A stretch of DNA of 64,000 bases from Hyphomonas sp. (GTDB lineage Bacteria; Pseudomonadota; Alphaproteobacteria; Caulobacterales; Hyphomonadaceae): positions 62,001 through 126,000 of the forward strand of contig NZ_JALHLS010000005.1 in assembly GCF_022844445.1 (NCBI RefSeq), given 5' to 3'. The notes under the pieces are model-generated. The model was not told the origin of the DNA. It made no database searches and saw only the letters and a program-made list of their open reading frames with translations. Shown here piece after piece: positions 51,842 through 60,379 of this stretch. Within the stretch, counting starts at the first letter, position 1; each line of letters opens with the position of its first letter. The position numbers and the translations under genes were made by a program.

Positions 51842-51866
51842 ACTCAACTTTTGTTGTAGTTTGAGT
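51842..51866. promoter_or_regulatory. Inverted repeat upstream of MarR gene
   Basis: ACTCAA (51842-51847) and TTGAGT (51861-51866), 13 bases apart, enclose CAAC-TTTT-GTTG (51845-51856). It covers the likely ribosome-binding and start region of the MarR gene, as expected for autoregulation. Confidence 0.45.
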
Positions 51867-51902
51867 AGAGTTACATGATGAGAACTAATATTTTGATAAG
51901 CA

Positions 51903-51970
51903 TGCTTGGTATACGCAAGCACAGAGTTAATAAACGACGATTTTCATTAACCGTTACTGAGGCGTAACGG
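51903..51970. promoter_or_regulatory. Two further inverted repeats between MarR and DUF805 genes
   Basis: TGCTTG-N7-CAAGCA at 51903-51921 and CCGTTAC-N6-GTAACGG at 51951-51970. The first may be an operator in the MarR promoter. The second may be a weak terminator of the DUF805 gene ending at 51979, but has no T-run. The whole stretch 51842-51970 is AT-rich. Confidence 0.4.
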
Positions 51971-51978
51971 AATTGCCA

Positions 51979-52653
51979 TCAGGCGAAGACGTCTACTGTC
52001 TGCGCACCGCCGTACTTTGGAGAGGGCCCGTGTTTGTTGGGCTGTGGGCGAGAATCGAAGAACATCAGAATGAAAAGTATGATCGCTCCAATATAAGGAA
52101 TGAAGTTGATCAAGTAGAGCCAGCCGGACATGTCCTGGTCGTGGAGGCGCCGGACCGTAATGGAGATTCCCGGGATCAGGCTATAAAAATAGAACAGGAC
52201 AATGAATATTGGCAGGAATCCAGCTTCTCCGTCAGCGTAGGCAATGAATACAGAAGCAGACACTACAGAGTCCGCGACGAAGCAAACAATCAGCGTGACT
52301 ATGTAGAAAAACAGGTAACCCCAATACTCGGCGCGCCGGGCCCGGCCGTAGAACTGAAAGTAATTCCGCGACAGGGCCCGCAAGAAATATTGCAGCATCC
52401 CATCCGATTTTGCTGCAACAGCCGGAATATAGGCTGCATCTGTATTGGTGACCGGAAGCTCAGACTGGGCGCTGGCAACAATATAGATGTCGCGTGCATC
52501 CTCGCCGAGGCCGATGAAATCCACCTGCGCGCCGGCCGGCAGCACAGCGGCGCGATGAACATGGGCCGTGGTGAAATGATAGCGCTTGCCGTCCACGCCG
52601 AGGATCAGACCCGGGCCGCTCGCATCCTCAGGCTTCAGGACTTCGCCGCGCAT
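51979..52653 (-). CDS. DUF805 membrane protein with N-terminal OB-like domain
   Basis: 224 residues. The first 60 residues (MRGEVLKPEDASGPGLILGVDGKRYHFTTAHVH...GAQVDFIGLGEDARDIYIV) resemble the cold-shock/OB-like leader seen in some DUF805 and TM2 proteins. The rest is DUF805: YFQFYGRARRAEYWGYLFFYIVTL, ITVRRLHDQDMSGWLYL and LIPY, with four helices. Function unknown, sometimes linked to phage or membrane stress. Its base composition is visibly less GC-rich than nearby genes, which hints at transfer. Confidence 0.87.
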   Translation of the reverse strand: MRGEVLKPEDASGPGLILGVDGKRYHFTTAHVHRAAVLPAGAQVDFIGLGEDARDIYIVASAQSELPVTNTDAAYIPAVAAKSDGMLQYFLRALSRNYFQFYGRARRAEYWGYLFFYIVTLIVCFVADSVVSASVFIAYADGEAGFLPIFIVLFYFYSLIPGISITVRRLHDQDMSGWLYLINFIPYIGAIILFILMFFDSRPQPNKHGPSPKYGGAQTVDVFA

Positions 52654-52723
52654 TGATCCCTACCCTGCTCTGTGGTCGGGGCGAGTATCGGCGCCGGGCG
52701 CGGCGCCTGTCCAGCCCTGCCGG

Positions 52724-53788
52724 TCATGCGCTGAAGGTCAGCTCGTCAGGGCCCAGAGGCGCGAAATAGCGGGCGACATCGGCGTCCGACACGTCTTCCA
52801 GGCACGCGGGCTTCCAGACGGGCGCATTGTCCTTGTCGATGATGACGGCGCGCACGCCTTCCAGGAAATCCGCACTCTGAACCTTGCGCCAGCCGATCCG
52901 GAATTCCATGCGCATGTTGTCCTCGAAGGTTGCGGCGGAGCGGCCTTCGCGCAGCTGACGCAGGGCGACCTTGACAGTTTCCGGGCTCTTGGCGCGGAGC
53001 GTTGCGGCCTCAGTGCGAGCCCAGTCACCGCCATCAGCCTCCAGCGCAGCGAGGATGTCCTCGGCGCGGTCTGCGGCGAAGCAGCGATTGATGACAGCGC
53101 GGTGCGTCTCGAAGCTGCCAGGCGGGACGGCGTGGGTGAGCCGGCCGAGGATCTCGTTGAGGAGTTCGGCGGCGCCAGCGGAGAAGTCTGCTGCCTCGAC
53201 TTGTTTGGCGAGGGCCGGAATGAGCTCGGAGGGGAGGAAATGCGTGGCGACGCGGGCAGCGGCGACGTCCGCGCCCTTGAGGCGCGCCCCGGTCAGCGCC
53301 AGCCACGTCCCGAGTTCGCCGCCAAGGCGCGGCAGGAACCAGCCGCCGCCGACATCCGGGAAGAGGCCGATACCGGTTTCAGGCATGGCGAAGACGGTGC
53401 GCTCCGTCGCTACGCGGTGTGATCCGTGGACAGACAGGCCGACGCCGCCGCCCATCGTAACACCGTCGATGACGGCGAGAACCGGTTTCGGGAAAGCTTC
53501 GAGGGCGGCGTTCATGCGGTATTCGGTTCGGAAGAAACCGCGGGCCTCGGCCCCGTCCGCTGCGCCGCTTTCAGCAAGCATGCGGATGTCGCCGCCGGCG
53601 CAGAAGCCGCGGGTGCCCTCCTGATGGTCGATCCAGAGAAGATGTATGGAGGGGTCTGCAGACCATCGGGTGACGGCGTCCAGGATGGCCGCACACATCG
53701 GCGTATTCAGGGCGTGCAGGGCGCCCGGGCGGGTCAGCGTGATGCGGCCGAGCCCGCCTTGCTGGCGGATCAACACGTCAGATGTCAT
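52724..53788 (-). CDS. 3-hydroxyisobutyryl-CoA hydrolase (HIBCH-like)
   Basis: 354 residues, longer than ordinary crotonases as HIBCHs are. RGFCAGGDIRML, IDGVTMGGGVGLSVHGSHRVATERTVFAMPETGIGLFPDVGGGWFLPRL carry the Glu and Asp of the hydrolase active site. It releases 3-hydroxyisobutyrate in valine breakdown. The C-terminal half (ETHRAVINRCF, DNMRMEFRIGWRKVQSADFLEGVRAVIIDKDN) is HIBCH-specific. Start ATG 53788 has GGAG upstream. The dehydrogenase at 59182 may work in the same pathway. Confidence 0.92.
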   Translation of the reverse strand: MTSDVLIRQQGGLGRITLTRPGALHALNTPMCAAILDAVTRWSADPSIHLLWIDHQEGTRGFCAGGDIRMLAESGAADGAEARGFFRTEYRMNAALEAFPKPVLAVIDGVTMGGGVGLSVHGSHRVATERTVFAMPETGIGLFPDVGGGWFLPRLGGELGTWLALTGARLKGADVAAARVATHFLPSELIPALAKQVEAADFSAGAAELLNEILGRLTHAVPPGSFETHRAVINRCFAADRAEDILAALEADGGDWARTEAATLRAKSPETVKVALRQLREGRSAATFEDNMRMEFRIGWRKVQSADFLEGVRAVIIDKDNAPVWKPACLEDVSDADVARYFAPLGPDELTFSA

Positions 53789-53926
53789 GGCAGGTCTCCG
53801 TCCGGAAAGCGTAACGCAAACGTAAATGCCCACTTCCAAAATTGAGACAAGCTGTTTCGCCAAGCCTTTACATGTTTGTGCGACAACAGCGGTGAAACCC
53901 TGCCCTGTCCCAGCCCCGGAATGCCG

Positions 53927-54214
53927 ATGTCCAGCCAGCTAACCACCAGCTCACGTCTTGAAGTGGGCAAGTTCAATCGCCGCGGCCAGCGCGTTCGCGT
54001 CGATGCTCGCGGACTGGTCAAGCTCGGCTGGTTCCGCAAACAGGAAGTGGAAGTGCGAGACGTCTCACCGGGCGGGGCGCGTCTTGCCCTGCCGGAAGGC
54101 GTGCTCCTGCCGGACGAGTTTGAGCTGCGCATCCCGCAGTTCAAGTATCCGCGCACGTGCATGAAGCGCTGGGAAAGCGGTCTGGAAATCGGCGTCGAGT
54201 TCAAGTTCGAATAG
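53927..54214 (+). CDS. PilZ domain protein
   Basis: 95 residues from the ATG at 53927 (GGA upstream); an ATG at 53921 is equally open. The c-di-GMP-binding motifs are intact: RRGQRVRV (RxxxR) and VRDVSPGGARLALP (D/NxSxxG). It is a stand-alone PilZ domain, probably an adaptor linking c-di-GMP to motility or surface polysaccharide. Convergent with the TauD-type gene. Confidence 0.88.
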   Translation: MSSQLTTSSRLEVGKFNRRGQRVRVDARGLVKLGWFRKQEVEVRDVSPGGARLALPEGVLLPDEFELRIPQFKYPRTCMKRWESGLEIGVEFKFE

Positions 54215-54226
54215 GGCGTCAGTCGC

Positions 54227-55066
54227 TCAGTTCAGCGCGCAGCCTTCGATAGTGATGCGGTGCATCAGGCGCCGCTCGCCGTGATAATCATTCATCGCCC
54301 AATGCCAGGTCGCGCGGTTGTCCCAGAAGGCGACCGAGCCGGGCTGCCATTTGAACCGGTGGGCGTGGGCCGGGTTCATTGCATGGGCATAGAGGCGCGC
54401 GAGAAGTTCATGTGACGCCTGGTCCGTGTATCCTTCGATCCGTGTCGTGAAAGCCGGGTTCACGTAGAGCGCCTTCTTGCCGCTCAGGGGATGGGCAATC
54501 ACGACAGGATGTGTGACATCCTCCAGCACGTCCGCTGCGGCGGCATTTCCAATGCGGCTATCCGTGTCGCGGTTGGCTTTGTAGTGATTGTCCGGCGCCG
54601 AACCGAAGATGTGCCGAGCCGAGTGAACGGCCTGCAGGTCCGCGATTTCGGCCTTCGTGGAGGCATCGAGCGTGTCGTAGGCGGCATACATGGAGGCGAA
54701 CCATGTGTCTCCGCCGGCATCCGGTAGCTGACGGGCGACGAGGACAGAGCCCATCGCCGGTTCGGCGTCATAGGAATGATCCGTATGCCAGCCGCCGCCG
54801 ATATTGGTTTTCTGTTCCTTTTCCTTGAGCACCAGCGCAATTTCCGGAAAGCGCTCATGCGCCTGGAAGAAGCGGTTGATATTGATGGGGCCGAAGCGGC
54901 GCGCAAAGGCAATATGTTCGTCTTCGGAGAGCGACTGGTCGCGGAAGAAGATCACACCGTGATCGGCATAGGCCTGACGCACAGCGGCGAACTCGCCGGG
55001 CGTCAGATGACGGATATCCACGCCGGTGATTTCGGCGCCGGCGCCTTGAAGGGGCGTGACCTGCAT
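54227..55066 (-). CDS. TauD/TfdA-family 2-oxoglutarate-dependent dioxygenase
   Basis: 279 residues. Iron facial triad: His and Asp in WHTDHSYD and the distal His in NRATWHWAMNDYHGERRLMHRITI (the Arg needed for 2-oxoglutarate follows). The family opens C-S, C-O or C-N bonds of taurine, 2,4-D-like ethers and alkyl sulfates; the substrate here is not clear. No ABC uptake genes adjoin it, so taurine is not assured. Ends 13 bases from the PilZ stop. Confidence 0.9.
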   Translation of the reverse strand: MQVTPLQGAGAEITGVDIRHLTPGEFAAVRQAYADHGVIFFRDQSLSEDEHIAFARRFGPININRFFQAHERFPEIALVLKEKEQKTNIGGGWHTDHSYDAEPAMGSVLVARQLPDAGGDTWFASMYAAYDTLDASTKAEIADLQAVHSARHIFGSAPDNHYKANRDTDSRIGNAAAADVLEDVTHPVVIAHPLSGKKALYVNPAFTTRIEGYTDQASHELLARLYAHAMNPAHAHRFKWQPGSVAFWDNRATWHWAMNDYHGERRLMHRITIEGCALN

Positions 55067-55084
55067 GACGGACTCCTTCGGTGT

Positions 55085-55636
55085 CTAAGAGGCGGACTGC
55101 CCGGTCAGCATGCGCCGCAGGGTGCTATCGCGGTCGATGAGCGAATGCTTCAGGGCGCCGGCGATATGCAGGACGATCAGCGCGGCGAGAGTGTAGGCTG
55201 CATAACCGTGAACCGCGCGGAAGGACCGCGCGAGATCCTTCATTTCGGCCACCGGCGGGATCGTGAAGAGTCCGTACATGTCTATCGACCGGCCGCCGAC
55301 CAGCGACATTAAAATGCCGGACAGTGGCATGACGATGAGTGTCAGGAGCATCGCGCCGTGAACGGCCTTTGACAGGGCGAGTTCCCAGCCGGCGCGGTCT
55401 GACGCGGCCGCCGGGAAACCCTGGCCAAGGCGCCAGGTGACCCGCCAGAGGGCGAACAGGAGCAACAGCGTACCGGTGGCTTTGTGCAGGTTGCGCACTT
55501 CGCCGGCCTGCTCGTCCGGCAAAACGTCATACGAAAGGATGAAGCCGACGATCAGCAGGCTGGCGAAGAGGACCGCGCCGATCCAGTGATTCAGGCGCGA
55601 GACGCTGCCATAGGTGCCTTCGGTCTTGTCGGTCAT
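55085..55636 (-). CDS. Cytochrome b561-like membrane protein
   Basis: 183 residues with four helices. SRLNHWIGAVLFASLLIVGF, VRNLHKATGTLLLLFALWRVTWRL, AVHGAMLLTLIVMPLSGILMS and RAVHGYAAYTLAALIVLHIAGALKHSLI supply the paired His that ligate two haems b. Similar proteins (YodB/CybB) are superoxide:ubiquinone or periplasmic electron conduits. Start at ATG 55636. It is followed by TauD in the same direction. Confidence 0.9.
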   Translation of the reverse strand: MTDKTEGTYGSVSRLNHWIGAVLFASLLIVGFILSYDVLPDEQAGEVRNLHKATGTLLLLFALWRVTWRLGQGFPAAASDRAGWELALSKAVHGAMLLTLIVMPLSGILMSLVGGRSIDMYGLFTIPPVAEMKDLARSFRAVHGYAAYTLAALIVLHIAGALKHSLIDRDSTLRRMLTGQSAS

Positions 55637-55698
55637 ATGAAGCCCTCTCCAGACGCCTTCGTCCAACCTAGCGGAGCTTGCGCGGCGGCGCCAGTGGG

Positions 55699-56085
55699 TC
55701 AGGCGATGGATGCGATCTCGGCAAGGCGCGTCTCCCAGGCGGCCGCAGCTTCGGGTGTCCAGCTGGCGCCGTTCAGCTCACGAACCGTGTCGCGGATGGC
55801 GCCGAACATCAGGTCGAGGTCGGTTTCGGCAAGACCGTAGCCCGTATGGCTGAAGCGGGAGGACGAGATGATGACGCGCTGGACGGCTGCGTCATCGTCA
55901 AGGCCGAGGATGGCGTTGAAACAGGTTTCCAGCATCGAACCACGCACGCCGCCGTCTGTGTCCATCACGAACAGCGGCTCGAATTCCGGGCGCAGCGCGA
56001 ACAGCCGCCGGTAGACCAGCGGCGCCGGGTCTGCGCAGGCCTCTGCGGCGCGTTCGAGCGTTTCGAGGATCAGGGCAGCGGTCAT
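55699..56085 (-). CDS. Globin-like protein
   Basis: 128 residues. The pattern VYRRLFALRPEFEPLF...MLETCFNAIL followed by SSRFSHTGYGLAETDLDLMF is that of bacterial globins, with His80 as probable proximal haem ligand and a helical-F/G layout. It may detoxify NO or sense O2. It lies upstream of the cytochrome b561 gene in the same direction; no reductase domain is present. Confidence 0.7.
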   Translation of the reverse strand: MTAALILETLERAAEACADPAPLVYRRLFALRPEFEPLFVMDTDGGVRGSMLETCFNAILGLDDDAAVQRVIISSSRFSHTGYGLAETDLDLMFGAIRDTVRELNGASWTPEAAAAWETRLAEIASIA

Positions 56086-56192
56086 GAGACCTGTTTCGCA
56101 GATCGGAGCGGCAGCGTCAAAGCTGACGCCGGGGAGCCGATTGCGCCGCCGCACCGGCGAGCGCAGGATGGCAAAAACATCGGGAGGAAAAC

Positions 56193-57041
56193 ATGAAACA
56201 CCTTGAAGGCAAAACTGCGTTCGTGACGGGCGCGGCCTCGGGCATCGGGCTCGGCATTGCGACCGCGCTGGCGCAGGCGGGCGTGAAAGTCATGCTGTGC
56301 GACATCGAGAAGGACGCACTGGACAAGGCGGTCGCGAGCCTCAAGGCGACGAATGCAAACGTGGCCGGCGTCGTGGCGGACGTGTCGCTGAAGGACAATC
56401 TGCAGCGCGCGGCCGACGAGACCATTTCGCAGTTCGGCAAGGTGCACATCCTCGTCAACAATGCCGGCGTCGGCGGCGGCGGTGACTATGGCACGTGGAA
56501 CGACGCGTCCTGGAACTGGGTGATGGGGGTCAACCTCTGGTCAGTGATCTGGGGCATCGAGATTTTCGGACCGCTGATCGAGAAACATGGCGAGGGCGGT
56601 CAGATCGTCTCGACCGCATCGATTGCAGGCATGGTGGCACTGACGAACCCGTCCTATGACGTGACGAAGTTCGGCGTGGTGGCCCTGTCGGAGGACCTGC
56701 GGCCGAAACTGGCCGCGCGCGGCATCGGCGTGTCCGTGCTGTGCCCGGGGGTAATCCGCACGAACATCGTGTCTTCGGGTCGCAACATTCCGGACCGTTT
56801 TGCCGGGCAGATCCAGGCGGTGCCGACGGAAGGTCCGGGCACGGAGATCCTGAAGGCCGTGACCGAAGCGATTGCCAGCGGCATCGACCCACTCTACGTG
56901 GGCGAACTGGTCCGCGAGGCCATCGAAGGCGACTGGCCACACATCTTCACCGATCTGCAGTTTGAACCGCACATCGACGCACGGTTTGCGGCGATCAAGC
57001 AGGGCTTTGACCGGATTCGGGGAAGAACGCCGCGGCACTGA
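56193..57041 (+). CDS. Short-chain dehydrogenase/reductase
   Basis: 282 residues. TGAASGIGLGIATALAQAG, an acidic LCDIEKD that prefers NAD(H), NNAGVGGGG, VSTASIAG and YDVTKFGVVALSEDLR show the full SDR catalytic set. There is a longer C-terminal region than in the two other SDRs of the window. Alone, with a weak hairpin after its stop. Substrate unknown. Confidence 0.92.
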   Translation: MKHLEGKTAFVTGAASGIGLGIATALAQAGVKVMLCDIEKDALDKAVASLKATNANVAGVVADVSLKDNLQRAADETISQFGKVHILVNNAGVGGGGDYGTWNDASWNWVMGVNLWSVIWGIEIFGPLIEKHGEGGQIVSTASIAGMVALTNPSYDVTKFGVVALSEDLRPKLAARGIGVSVLCPGVIRTNIVSSGRNIPDRFAGQIQAVPTEGPGTEILKAVTEAIASGIDPLYVGELVREAIEGDWPHIFTDLQFEPHIDARFAAIKQGFDRIRGRTPRH

Positions 57042-57063
57042 GGCCCAAACCTCGAAGGGCCTC
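57040..57063 (+). terminator. Hairpin after SDR gene
   Basis: GAGGCCC-N10-GGGCCTC spans the SDR stop codon to 57063. Seven base pairs and no T-run, so it may only be a weak attenuator. Confidence 0.3.
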
Positions 57064-57363
57064 TCACCGCCCAGGTTGGTTCCGGTTATCGATTTGCGAT
57101 TATCGGCAGGGTCGCCTCGGTCCGGTCACTCGAGAACCCGGCGGATATTCGGCAGGACTTCGCCGCTGCCAGCCGAAGTCGCTTGCTGGCAGGCGTCCAT
57201 CAACTCACGACGCCGATCTGTTTGCGCTAGCCGTCGCGTGGCCTATGTCTGACGCTGTTCCGGAGCAGCCGCCGGCGGGTGGCTGCCGCCGTGCTTGACA
57301 GCCACTTATCCCGCGTCGATGTTTTTCAGAAGAATGCCAGCTCGCCGTAGGCCAGGAGAAGCT
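57042..57363. other. Intergenic region, no gene supported
   Basis: The 322 bases between the SDR and the ligase hold no convincing frame. A TTGACA at 57295-57300 with GATGTT 17 bases on could be the ligase promoter. An inverted repeat CAGCCGCC...GGTGGCTG (57267-57286, one mismatch) is the only other structure. Confidence 0.5.
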
Positions 57364-58914
57364 ATGTTACCAGGCGCAATCGCAACAACCGATCCGGAAC
57401 GGATCGCGGTGATTATGGCGGGGTCAGGTGAAACCATTTCCTATGGCGAGCTTGAGAAGCGTACCAACAAGCTCGCACACTTGTTTCGCCAGCAGGGCCT
57501 GAGCCGTCTCGATCACTACGCCATCTACATGGAAAACAACGCGCGCTACGTCGAATGCTGCGGCGCGGGCCTCCGGGCCGGGCTTTATTTCACACCCACC
57601 AATTCCTACCTCGGCGTCGACGAACTGGCCTACATTCTCAACAACAGCCGCTCGAAGGTCCTCATCACCTCTCAGGCTAAACTGGAAGTGGCGCGAGCGG
57701 CGATGGCTCAGGCGCCGGGTGTCGCGCTTTGCCTCGTCGTCGATGGCGCAGGCGACGATAAAAAGGTCCGCGCATTGGACGACGCCGTCGCGGGAATGCC
57801 TGACACGCCGATCGCCGATCAGTGGCTTGGTACGGCGATGCTCTACTCGTCTGGGACTACCGGCCGGCCTAAGGGCATCGTTCGCCCGCTACCGGACGCG
57901 GGGCCGGACGAAGACCTGCCTGTGTTGAAGTTCCTGCAAACTCTCTGGCTTTACCGCGACCGGATGATGTACCTCTCGCCGGCCCCCCTTTATCACTCCG
58001 CACCGCAGATGGCGGTCGCATTGACGATCCGCGCGGGCGGCACAGCCGTCATCATGGAGAACTTCGATGCCGAGAGCTACCTCGCACTGATCGAGCGCCA
58101 CCAGGTCACGCACAGCCAGCTCGTGCCGACAATGTTTTCGCGCCTCTTGAAACTTCCCGAAGACGTGCGCTCGCGCTACAATTTGAGTTCGCTCGAAGTC
58201 GCCATCCACGCCGCCGCCCCTTGCCCGGTTCAGGTCAAGGAGCAGATGATCGCCTGGTGGGGACCGATCATCCACGAATACTACGGTGCCACAGAAGGTC
58301 TTGGCTTCACCGCCTGTAACACGCCCGAGTGGCTCGCGCACAAGGGGACCGTCGGGCGCGTGGTGCTCGGTGACATTCACATCCTCGACGAAGACATGAA
58401 CCCGTCGCCCAAAGGCGAGCCCGGCACGATCTGGTTCAAAACGGCCTCGCCGTTCGAGTATTTCGAGGACGAGGCCAAGACAAAGGAAAGCCGCTCACCG
58501 GACGGATCGATGAGCACGGTAGGCGACGTCGGCTACCTCGATGACGATGGCTTCCTCCATCTCACCGACCGCAAGACATTCATGATCATTTCCGGCGGCA
58601 TGAACATTTACCCGCAGGAATGCGAAAACCTGCTGATCACGCATCCGAAGGTGACGGACGCAGCCGTGTTCGGCGTGCCGAACGAGGATCTCGGTGAAGA
58701 AGTGAAGGCCGTGGTGCAGGTCGCACCCGGTTTCGTGGCGGACACGGCCTTGGAAGCGGAGCTGATCGCCTACTGCAGAGCCAACCTGGCGCACATAAAA
58801 TGTCCGCGTTCGATCGACTTTACCGACCAGCTGCCGCGCCTACCGACTGGCAAGCTTTACAAGCGTGTGCTGCGCGATCCCTATTGGGCAGGGCGCAAGA
58901 GCAAAATTTCCTGA
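57364..58914 (+). CDS. AMP-binding acyl-CoA synthetase
   Basis: 516 residues from ATG 57364, which has AGGAG 7 bases upstream; an in-frame TTG at 57295 would add 23 poor residues. ANL-superfamily motifs: AMLYSSGTTGRPKGIVRP (P-loop), YGATEG, GDVGYLDDDGFLHLTDRKTFMIISGGMNIYPQE and the C-terminal Lys in PTGKLYKR. It activates a carboxylic acid to its CoA thioester; short, long or steroid-like chains cannot be told. Convergent with an acyl-CoA dehydrogenase gene. Confidence 0.92.
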   Translation: MLPGAIATTDPERIAVIMAGSGETISYGELEKRTNKLAHLFRQQGLSRLDHYAIYMENNARYVECCGAGLRAGLYFTPTNSYLGVDELAYILNNSRSKVLITSQAKLEVARAAMAQAPGVALCLVVDGAGDDKKVRALDDAVAGMPDTPIADQWLGTAMLYSSGTTGRPKGIVRPLPDAGPDEDLPVLKFLQTLWLYRDRMMYLSPAPLYHSAPQMAVALTIRAGGTAVIMENFDAESYLALIERHQVTHSQLVPTMFSRLLKLPEDVRSRYNLSSLEVAIHAAAPCPVQVKEQMIAWWGPIIHEYYGATEGLGFTACNTPEWLAHKGTVGRVVLGDIHILDEDMNPSPKGEPGTIWFKTASPFEYFEDEAKTKESRSPDGSMSTVGDVGYLDDDGFLHLTDRKTFMIISGGMNIYPQECENLLITHPKVTDAAVFGVPNEDLGEEVKAVVQVAPGFVADTALEAELIAYCRANLAHIKCPRSIDFTDQLPRLPTGKLYKRVLRDPYWAGRKSKIS

Positions 58915-59150
58915 CGAACCAAACCTGCTCTTGCAAGCCCATTTCCGAAAGCTTGGTCTGGTTGCTTCCGGAAGGGTCACGTTCGCTTCTCGTGCCTGTA
59001 CTTGGAACAACAAGTTAAGCTTGCCTGCAAACGGCCGCCAGGGGCTGACCTGCCACAGGATTTTCGGCCAAGCTAATGCCTGGGATACGACTGCCGCGCG
59101 GAAGTGAATGGCGCCTTTGGGCGATTGCTGCGCAATGGTGTTGCGCCCTT

Positions 59151-59173
59151 CCTCACCTGCGTGGCCGGTGAGG
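59151..59173. other. Inverted repeat in convergent gap
   Basis: CCTCACC-N9-GGTGAGG lies just downstream of the acyl-CoA dehydrogenase stop in the 267-base convergent gap 58915-59181. It may act in termination; there is no T-run. No gene is seen in the gap. Confidence 0.3.
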
Positions 59174-59181
59174 GGCTGGGA

Positions 59182-60321
59182 TCAGCCCTTCAGCATATCC
59201 CTCGAGATGATCACGCGCATGATCTCGTTGGTGCCTTCGAGGATCTGGTGGACCCTCAGGTCACGGACGATGCGCTCGACCCCGTAGTCAGCGAGGTAGC
59301 CATAGCCGCCATGGATCTGCAGGGCGTCATTGGCGACCTTGAAGGCGGTGTCGGTGACGAAGCGCTTGGCCATCGCGCACCAGCGGGTGGCGTCCGGCGT
59401 CTTGCCGTCGAGGCGGCCGGCGGCTTCGTAGAGCATGACGCGGGCCGCCTGGAGTTCGGTTTCCATGTCGGCAAGCTTGAACTGCGTGGACTGAAAATCC
59501 GCGATCGCCTTGCCGAACTGCTTGCGATCTTTCGCATAGGCGACCGCCTTGTCGAGCGCGAGCTGGGCACCGCCGAGCGCGCAGGCGGCGATGTTGAGAC
59601 GGCCGCCATCAAGGCCCGCCATGGCGAAGCGGAAGCCGTGGCCTTCCTCGCCGATGCGGTTGGCTGCCGGCACGCGGACTTCATCCAGGATGACCTGCGC
59701 GGTGGGCTGGCTTTTCCAGCCCATCTTGCGCTCGTTGGCGCCGAAGGAGAGACCGGGCGTGCCCTTCTCGATGATGAAGGTGGAGACGCCTTTTGCTCCG
59801 TCCTCTGACGTGCGCGCCATCAGGACATAGACATCCGAGGTGCCCGCGCCGGAAATGAACTGCTTGGTGCCGGTGATGACGTAGTCGTCGCCGTCGCGAA
59901 CGGCCCTGGTCTTGAGGCTTGCGGCGTCGGAGCCTGCGCCCGGCTCGGTCAGGCAATAGGAAGCGATCAGCTCCATTGAAGTGAGGCGCGGCAACCATTG
60001 GGCGCGCTGTTCGTTCGAACCGAACGTATCGATCATCCAGCTGGCCATGTTGTGGATGGAGATGAAGGCCGCAGTCGAGACATCGCCGTAAGACAGCTGT
60101 TCGAAAATCAGGGCCGCGTCGGTGCGCGTCAGGCCCGAGCCGCCATGCTCTTCCTTCACATAGATGCCGGCAAAGCCAAGCTCGGCGGCCGAGCGAATCA
60201 CGTCCACCGGAAAGTGGCTGTCGCGGTCCCAGGCCTCGGAATGGGGCAGGAGCTGCGCCTCGGCGAACTTGCGCGCCATGTCGCGGATCATGATCCGTTC
60301 GTCATCAAACATCAGGCTCAT
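59182..60321 (-). CDS. Acyl-CoA dehydrogenase (isobutyryl-CoA dehydrogenase-like)
   Basis: 379 residues from the ATG at 60321. FAD sites YCLTEPGAGSDAA and GTKQFISGAGTSDVYVLMART, RQFGKAIADFQ and the catalytic Glu in HQILEGTNEIMRVIISRDM are canonical. ATAAFISIHNMA-like text and overall layout resemble ACAD8-type isobutyryl-CoA dehydrogenases, so a role in valine degradation with the HIBCH at 52724 is plausible. Full-length, in contrast to the short homolog at 1538. Confidence 0.93.
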   Translation of the reverse strand: MSLMFDDERIMIRDMARKFAEAQLLPHSEAWDRDSHFPVDVIRSAAELGFAGIYVKEEHGGSGLTRTDAALIFEQLSYGDVSTAAFISIHNMASWMIDTFGSNEQRAQWLPRLTSMELIASYCLTEPGAGSDAASLKTRAVRDGDDYVITGTKQFISGAGTSDVYVLMARTSEDGAKGVSTFIIEKGTPGLSFGANERKMGWKSQPTAQVILDEVRVPAANRIGEEGHGFRFAMAGLDGGRLNIAACALGGAQLALDKAVAYAKDRKQFGKAIADFQSTQFKLADMETELQAARVMLYEAAGRLDGKTPDATRWCAMAKRFVTDTAFKVANDALQIHGGYGYLADYGVERIVRDLRVHQILEGTNEIMRVIISRDMLKG

Positions 60322-60379
60322 TGGCAAGGCGCCCTTATCTCAATATGTGTGGCCCCGAATTGCGATAGAGCCCGGCCTT

